In this document: positions 60,244 through 64,000 of the stretch, one piece after another | Numbering within the stretch: position 1 is the first letter of the stretch | How the letters are laid out: every line of letters starts with the position of its first letter | Assembly: GCF_001949145.1 (NCBI RefSeq) | Contig: NW_019091380.1 | Coordinates: 2,205,248-2,269,247 of the forward strand | DNA length: 64,000 nucleotides | DNA from: Acanthaster planci | Taxonomy: Eukaryota; Echinodermata; Asteroidea; Valvatida; Acanthasteridae | Direction of reading: 5' to 3' | Made by a program: the position numbers and the translations under genes | The notes under the pieces: model-generated | Databases searched by the model: none | The model's input: the letters and a program-made list of their open reading frames with translations, nothing else | Told to the model about the DNA's origin: nothing

Positions 60244-63028
60244 TTAGCTTTTGTTCTTATTGTCGTTGATGTAGATCACGATGCCAAAGTTCAGTCGGAG
60301 TTGTTCAAAGAAGACAAAGGTGAGAATGGTTTGTGGTGCCAGACGAACAAACGCTGGAATGAAACCCTTGTAGAACCCCATGGGCCCCAGCTTGGCCGTT
60401 GTCCACAGACAATCCATAAAGTTCTACTCAAAAATAAGTCAAGACAATGCCATTAAGATGGCACATTTACAAAAGCATATTGAAATGGGAAGCCAATGCA
60501 ACATAAATTAAGCCTGTGATCTTAGCTTCATCCGAGTACTTGGACTCATACTTCTTGGTAAGAACCTGGGTACAAGGACAAGCAGCCACCTGAAAATGCT
60601 GAAGTGGAAAACACTCTTGGAGTCTGCATCTTTTCAGATAAACCCAACATTTCCCGTCTAATGTTGTGAGAATTACTTTTGTTTCCCACATCTCGCATCC
60701 CCAATTCACTCCGAGAATTCCGCTGAATGTGGGAGGCTACTCTTCATTATTATGGTGTAATCATTAATTTCCAAGCACTTGGGGACTCTGAAAAGGACTT
60801 AAGCTATCTGGTAACACAGTCCATTTAACTCTGTTCTGTAAGTTTGCTGTGACCACCAATTATAATATTCGCAGTTACCCTACAAAACACTTATATCACA
60901 AATAAGACATTGTGTGTCAAGGCAACAAATACAAAATAATTCCTTTGTTGTGAAATTTGAAAATAGTGGTCCATATTAGAAAGAGCAAACTGTTCCGAGA
61001 GTCACTGACTACGTAGAAGTTGGTGTGCACGTTTCTTGTACTTGTATAATAATACCAGAGTGAAAAAGCCAAGGCTAATTTAAAGTTATCATAAAGGCTT
61101 AAGGTCCTGGTTCTCTGCTGTACATTATAATGTCTCCAACACTGGTTGCCAGTGCTTTGACCAGCCTTTTCATAAAAAGGTTGGCCACATCAGATCAACT
61201 GGCTGTGGCTTAGTGTTACCAGCATATGCACACCTATGGGATTTTCTTCCACTGTCACACATTATTTCCAGCCAAAGCCAAGTAATTTGGACACAGTCTT
61301 AGACAAACTACGGATATCTGCAAAAGCAACTGAATGTGCCAGTGAATGGGTCTGTAGTTGAGTGACTCGTACCTTGTACTGGCCTGGAGGGGCATTCATT
61401 AATCTTGTCTTCATGACATCGGTAGGTTGTGTCAAGAGAGTGGCACAAAAACCCTGTCATGAAGAAACAACTCATCCGTTATGAAGGAAATTAAAAGTTG
61501 CTCAAAATCTGGAAGATTCAGGTCTCGGTTTTAGCACCTAAATCTCTAATTACTTAATTTTGAAATCTGTCATATTATCTATTGCTTTTATCTATTTTAT
61601 CCTTACTTTCTATAGGAATAATTGACAATAGTTTTGAGATAAGAAACATTTGCCTTCATGAAGCCAGCTTTTAACTTCAAGGTCAACATACTGCATTAAA
61701 TCCTTTATTACTCACAAACGGGGTCACATTATACAAATGCAGAGCTAGTCTCACACCCAGAAATGCATCTCAAGTCCTGTGTTTAAAAAGTACATATTGT
61801 GTCCTTGGGCAAAGGAACAATGCTTTCTTGCAATGACCTCTCCGTGGTCAGCTATCAGCGACACGCTGTATTGTGTCCTGTACCAAGGGAGGGCCTTTAC
61901 TCAAATCTGTAAATGTCACTTGTGGTTTAGTTTAACCAATAAAAACGGCAGAGGAGAAAATTCTTCAGAGGGTACTCACGGCCATGATGCTGGCTGTGAA
62001 ATGCGTGATGATGTTGTCTTTAAAGAAGGAAGTGGTTAGGAGAATTTGCTTGAACTGATCATACAGCGAAATCTGGAAAGGAAACCCAAAAATGGGAATT
62101 CTCAGTACCTGCATGTTGAGTTGCAACGGTGCTTCTTTCAGGAGAAAAATAAAAAGAAAAATGGCCAAAGCTGTCCACAGATGACAGACACCACAAAAGT
62201 CTTGTTTCCATGCTTTAAACCATTTGTGATCATCCCTGCCATTCAGGCTTTTTGATGACGTCTCCTTGAGGATCATTTTAACACTGTTGGAGGAAGGTTG
62301 TTTACACCAAGGCAAAAAAACAAACCCTCTAAACATTTTTGAAGGATATTTTTTAATTCAGACACCATATAATTTTATTATTTTTTTGTTCTTAATTTAT
62401 GATCTACTTTCACGGTCCACAATTGCTGTTAAAATTCCCTAACCCACTGGATTCTGCCACCCTGCACCCTGCTTTGGCTATAGATGCTAGTCAGATTGTG
62501 GGAAAATTCATGAGGGTTCCCACCTAACATGCTTATCGAGTATGGATCAAACAGAACACGATCATGTTGTGCAGCGTTGTGGAAGCGTCTGTCACAAGTC
62601 CAGTCACAAGTTCTTTTCATAACAAAAACCACAAGTAGCGGGGGCTACTTTGAATGCTTTTTCCAGAGTTCATTTGAAAAGCTTGCGAGCTGAGACTGGG
62701 TGACTTGTAACGGGGCTTGCAGGCACTTGTGATGGACTAGATGACAACATGATTGCTTCGAAAGCCAGAGTTTAGAATCGGTCAAGAGCTGAATAGTTGC
62801 CAAGTCTCTGCTTTGGCTTTCAAACGAAACTCTCCTGAGCTCAACGCATTTGCAATGTGCAGCTCCATGAAACTGGCCCATGTAAACACACCTGGGAGGC
62901 AAAGTCCATTTATGAAACAGATCTGGTGGTGGAGGGGGAAATATTGTACGGAGGAATACCTGTCCAATGGTCATGAGGACGGCTCTGACTGTGGCCATCG
63001 ATGCTCCATTAAACAAACTCCTGAAACC
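60244..63028 (-). CDS. SLC25A10: Mitochondrial dicarboxylate carrier (SLC25A10), last four exons, 5' partial
   Basis: SLC25A10 exchanges malate, succinate and related dicarboxylates for phosphate, sulfate or thiosulfate across the inner mitochondrial membrane. Minus-strand exons are 63028-62960, 62072-61980, 61453-61373 and 60423-60244, all phase 0 with GT-AG introns (141 codons including stop). The visible protein starts [17 protein letters not shown] and has the repeat-2 gate motif YDQFK in SLYDQFKQ. It continues with the repeat-3 carrier signature [12 protein letters not shown], then [17 protein letters not shown], and the gate motif FEQLR in [13 protein letters not shown]. These match the third repeat of SLC25A10 rather than UCP or SLC25A30 carriers. 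The tail after NFG is a little longer and ends NKNKS. The acceptor of the first visible exon has two possible AGs two bases apart (63029-63032). The first half of the gene lies beyond the right edge. Confidence 0.9.
62589..62740. repeat. Second copy of the CACAAGTCC inverted-repeat element
   Basis: CTGTCACAAGTCCAGTCACA at the left and CACTTGTGATGGACTAG at the right match the arms of the 54010-54240 element; both also share a CATTTGAA.AGCTTG interior. This copy lacks the tandem expansion and sits in an SLC25A10 intron. Confidence 0.5.
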
Positions 63029-64000
63029 CTCTTAATGAGACAGAAAAACAAAAGAGGAATAAATATGAAAGGAAACACATTGGCAAGAACCATTCAAAGA
63101 GGCAGTTCAACCTCTCATGGGAGATATGGACGTTGAGTGATGGTTGAAAGGGACTGAAGTTTATAGGCTAGAAGATAGCGGATGGTAATAACATGAATCC
63201 CTAGAACATTCTGAAATCTCATCGATTTGTTCTACACTTTAAGGTATTCTGAGACCAAATTAATATGTCTAAATTGAACATATTCAAACCCTTCTAATAT
63301 CACATTATTGGTCAGTACAGCTTAAAGGCGGTGGATTTTACAATTCATTCAATACTCAACCGCCATATCTAATTATCTATATTTGCACAATGCTTCCACT
63401 GTGTCTGTTACTCTTAGGCGGTTATTCTTATATGTAGCTGCCGTGTCAGTACTTACATGTACAATATAAATTATGCACCCAACTCTAGGGATGGCCTCAA
63501 TTGCCCATCTGCTGTTCACATTTGCATGTTTCAATTACTTGTAAATATAAATGCCAGGTGATTGAAATGCACATTATGGATGGACGGCTGAATAATCTTT
63601 GAGTGTGTGCAAAATCATATTAAAATTGGAGGATTCAGGGCAGACGGGGTTAATGGCAATGTCTGATGATTCCACTATGCGTGGTTCAGCAAGATATCTG
63701 AATCGACCATATTAACGTGTCTCACATGCTACATGTACCTATATGTTTATTGAACAATTACTTTACGCAGCAGAAAAAAATACAATAACCCTAATCGAGT
63801 ATGTCTACATGCATATCAATTTTAAACAAAGATAATTATTATGGACACAGGCAATTCAACTATCAAACAATGGACTGAAGCTCCAAAATATAATTTCAAT
63901 ACTGCATTTTAACAGTTAAATATTTAAAAAAGAGTTGACCTCTGAATACTTCAAATGTGTTGTATCGTGTCTTGGTGCCAATATGGCTGACAGGGAACTA
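63029..64000. other. SLC25A10 intron, with a degenerate TTAA-MITE half
   Basis: I find no further carrier exon before the window ends. At about 63600-63654 the sequence GTGTGCAAAATCATATTAAA, then TTGGAGGATTCAGG and GGGGTTAA, matches the right part of the 12645-12714 MITE. Confidence 0.45.

Noticed and set aside
60130-60456. Plus-strand 108-codon frame
   Set aside because: Antisense of the last SLC25A10 exon.
62753-63136. Plus-strand 127-codon frame
   Set aside because: Antisense of the first visible SLC25A10 exon and flanking intron.
1-64000. CRISPR arrays, rRNA genes and bacterial operon features
   Set aside because: None seen; introns, splice sites and transposon types show this is animal nuclear DNA.

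Overview
The window is animal (eukaryotic) genomic DNA. It is AT-rich with intron-rich genes using GT-AG splice sites. A conserved metazoan gene is split into many exons of 31 to 175 bases. Numerous small DNA transposons, LINE and SINE fragments and microsatellites are present, and ACATGTACATGT-type runs recur. The mix of a VPS35L gene with vertebrate-like protein sequence, a single-exon rhodopsin-like receptor and SINEs with a central 'GTGTCCTT.AGCAAG' core suggests a marine invertebrate deuterostome. An echinoderm is my best guess and amphioxus or hemichordate is not excluded; this is inference.

Layout. Positions 246-19663 (+) hold the last 26 exons of VPS35L, the large Retriever/Commander subunit; only the N-terminal ~85 residues lie before the window. 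Its introns carry a foldback element, a piggyBac-like fragment, a 9-bp satellite, a SINE, and a dead Tc1/mariner-type transposon with ~190-bp inverted ends (14500-16119). Positions 19664-27036 are transposon-rich and include a LINE 3' end on the minus strand. At 27037-27699 (+) is an intronless gene for a small secreted, probably GPI-anchored protein with a folate-receptor-like cysteine domain. About 8 kb without recognisable genes follows, with one possible promoter near 33490. At 36026-36973 (+) is an intronless rhodopsin-class GPCR whose stop codon overlaps an AATAAA and which is followed directly by a MITE.

From 41338 to 54988 (-) there are two tandem paralogous five-exon genes that I do not recognise from any family. 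Each encodes a Gly/Cys start, an Ala/His/Arg-rich helix and a Pro/Tyr-rich tail of PAAPTGY-type repeats (142 and 233 residues). They are the best candidates here for something undescribed. From 60244 past the right edge (-) are the last four visible exons of a mitochondrial dicarboxylate carrier (SLC25A10).

The genes do not form a functional unit: endosomal recycling (VPS35L), a surface binding protein, a receptor, a lineage-specific repeat protein pair and a mitochondrial carrier. The shared structure is in the mobile DNA, where several short inverted-repeat families occur two or three times across the window.
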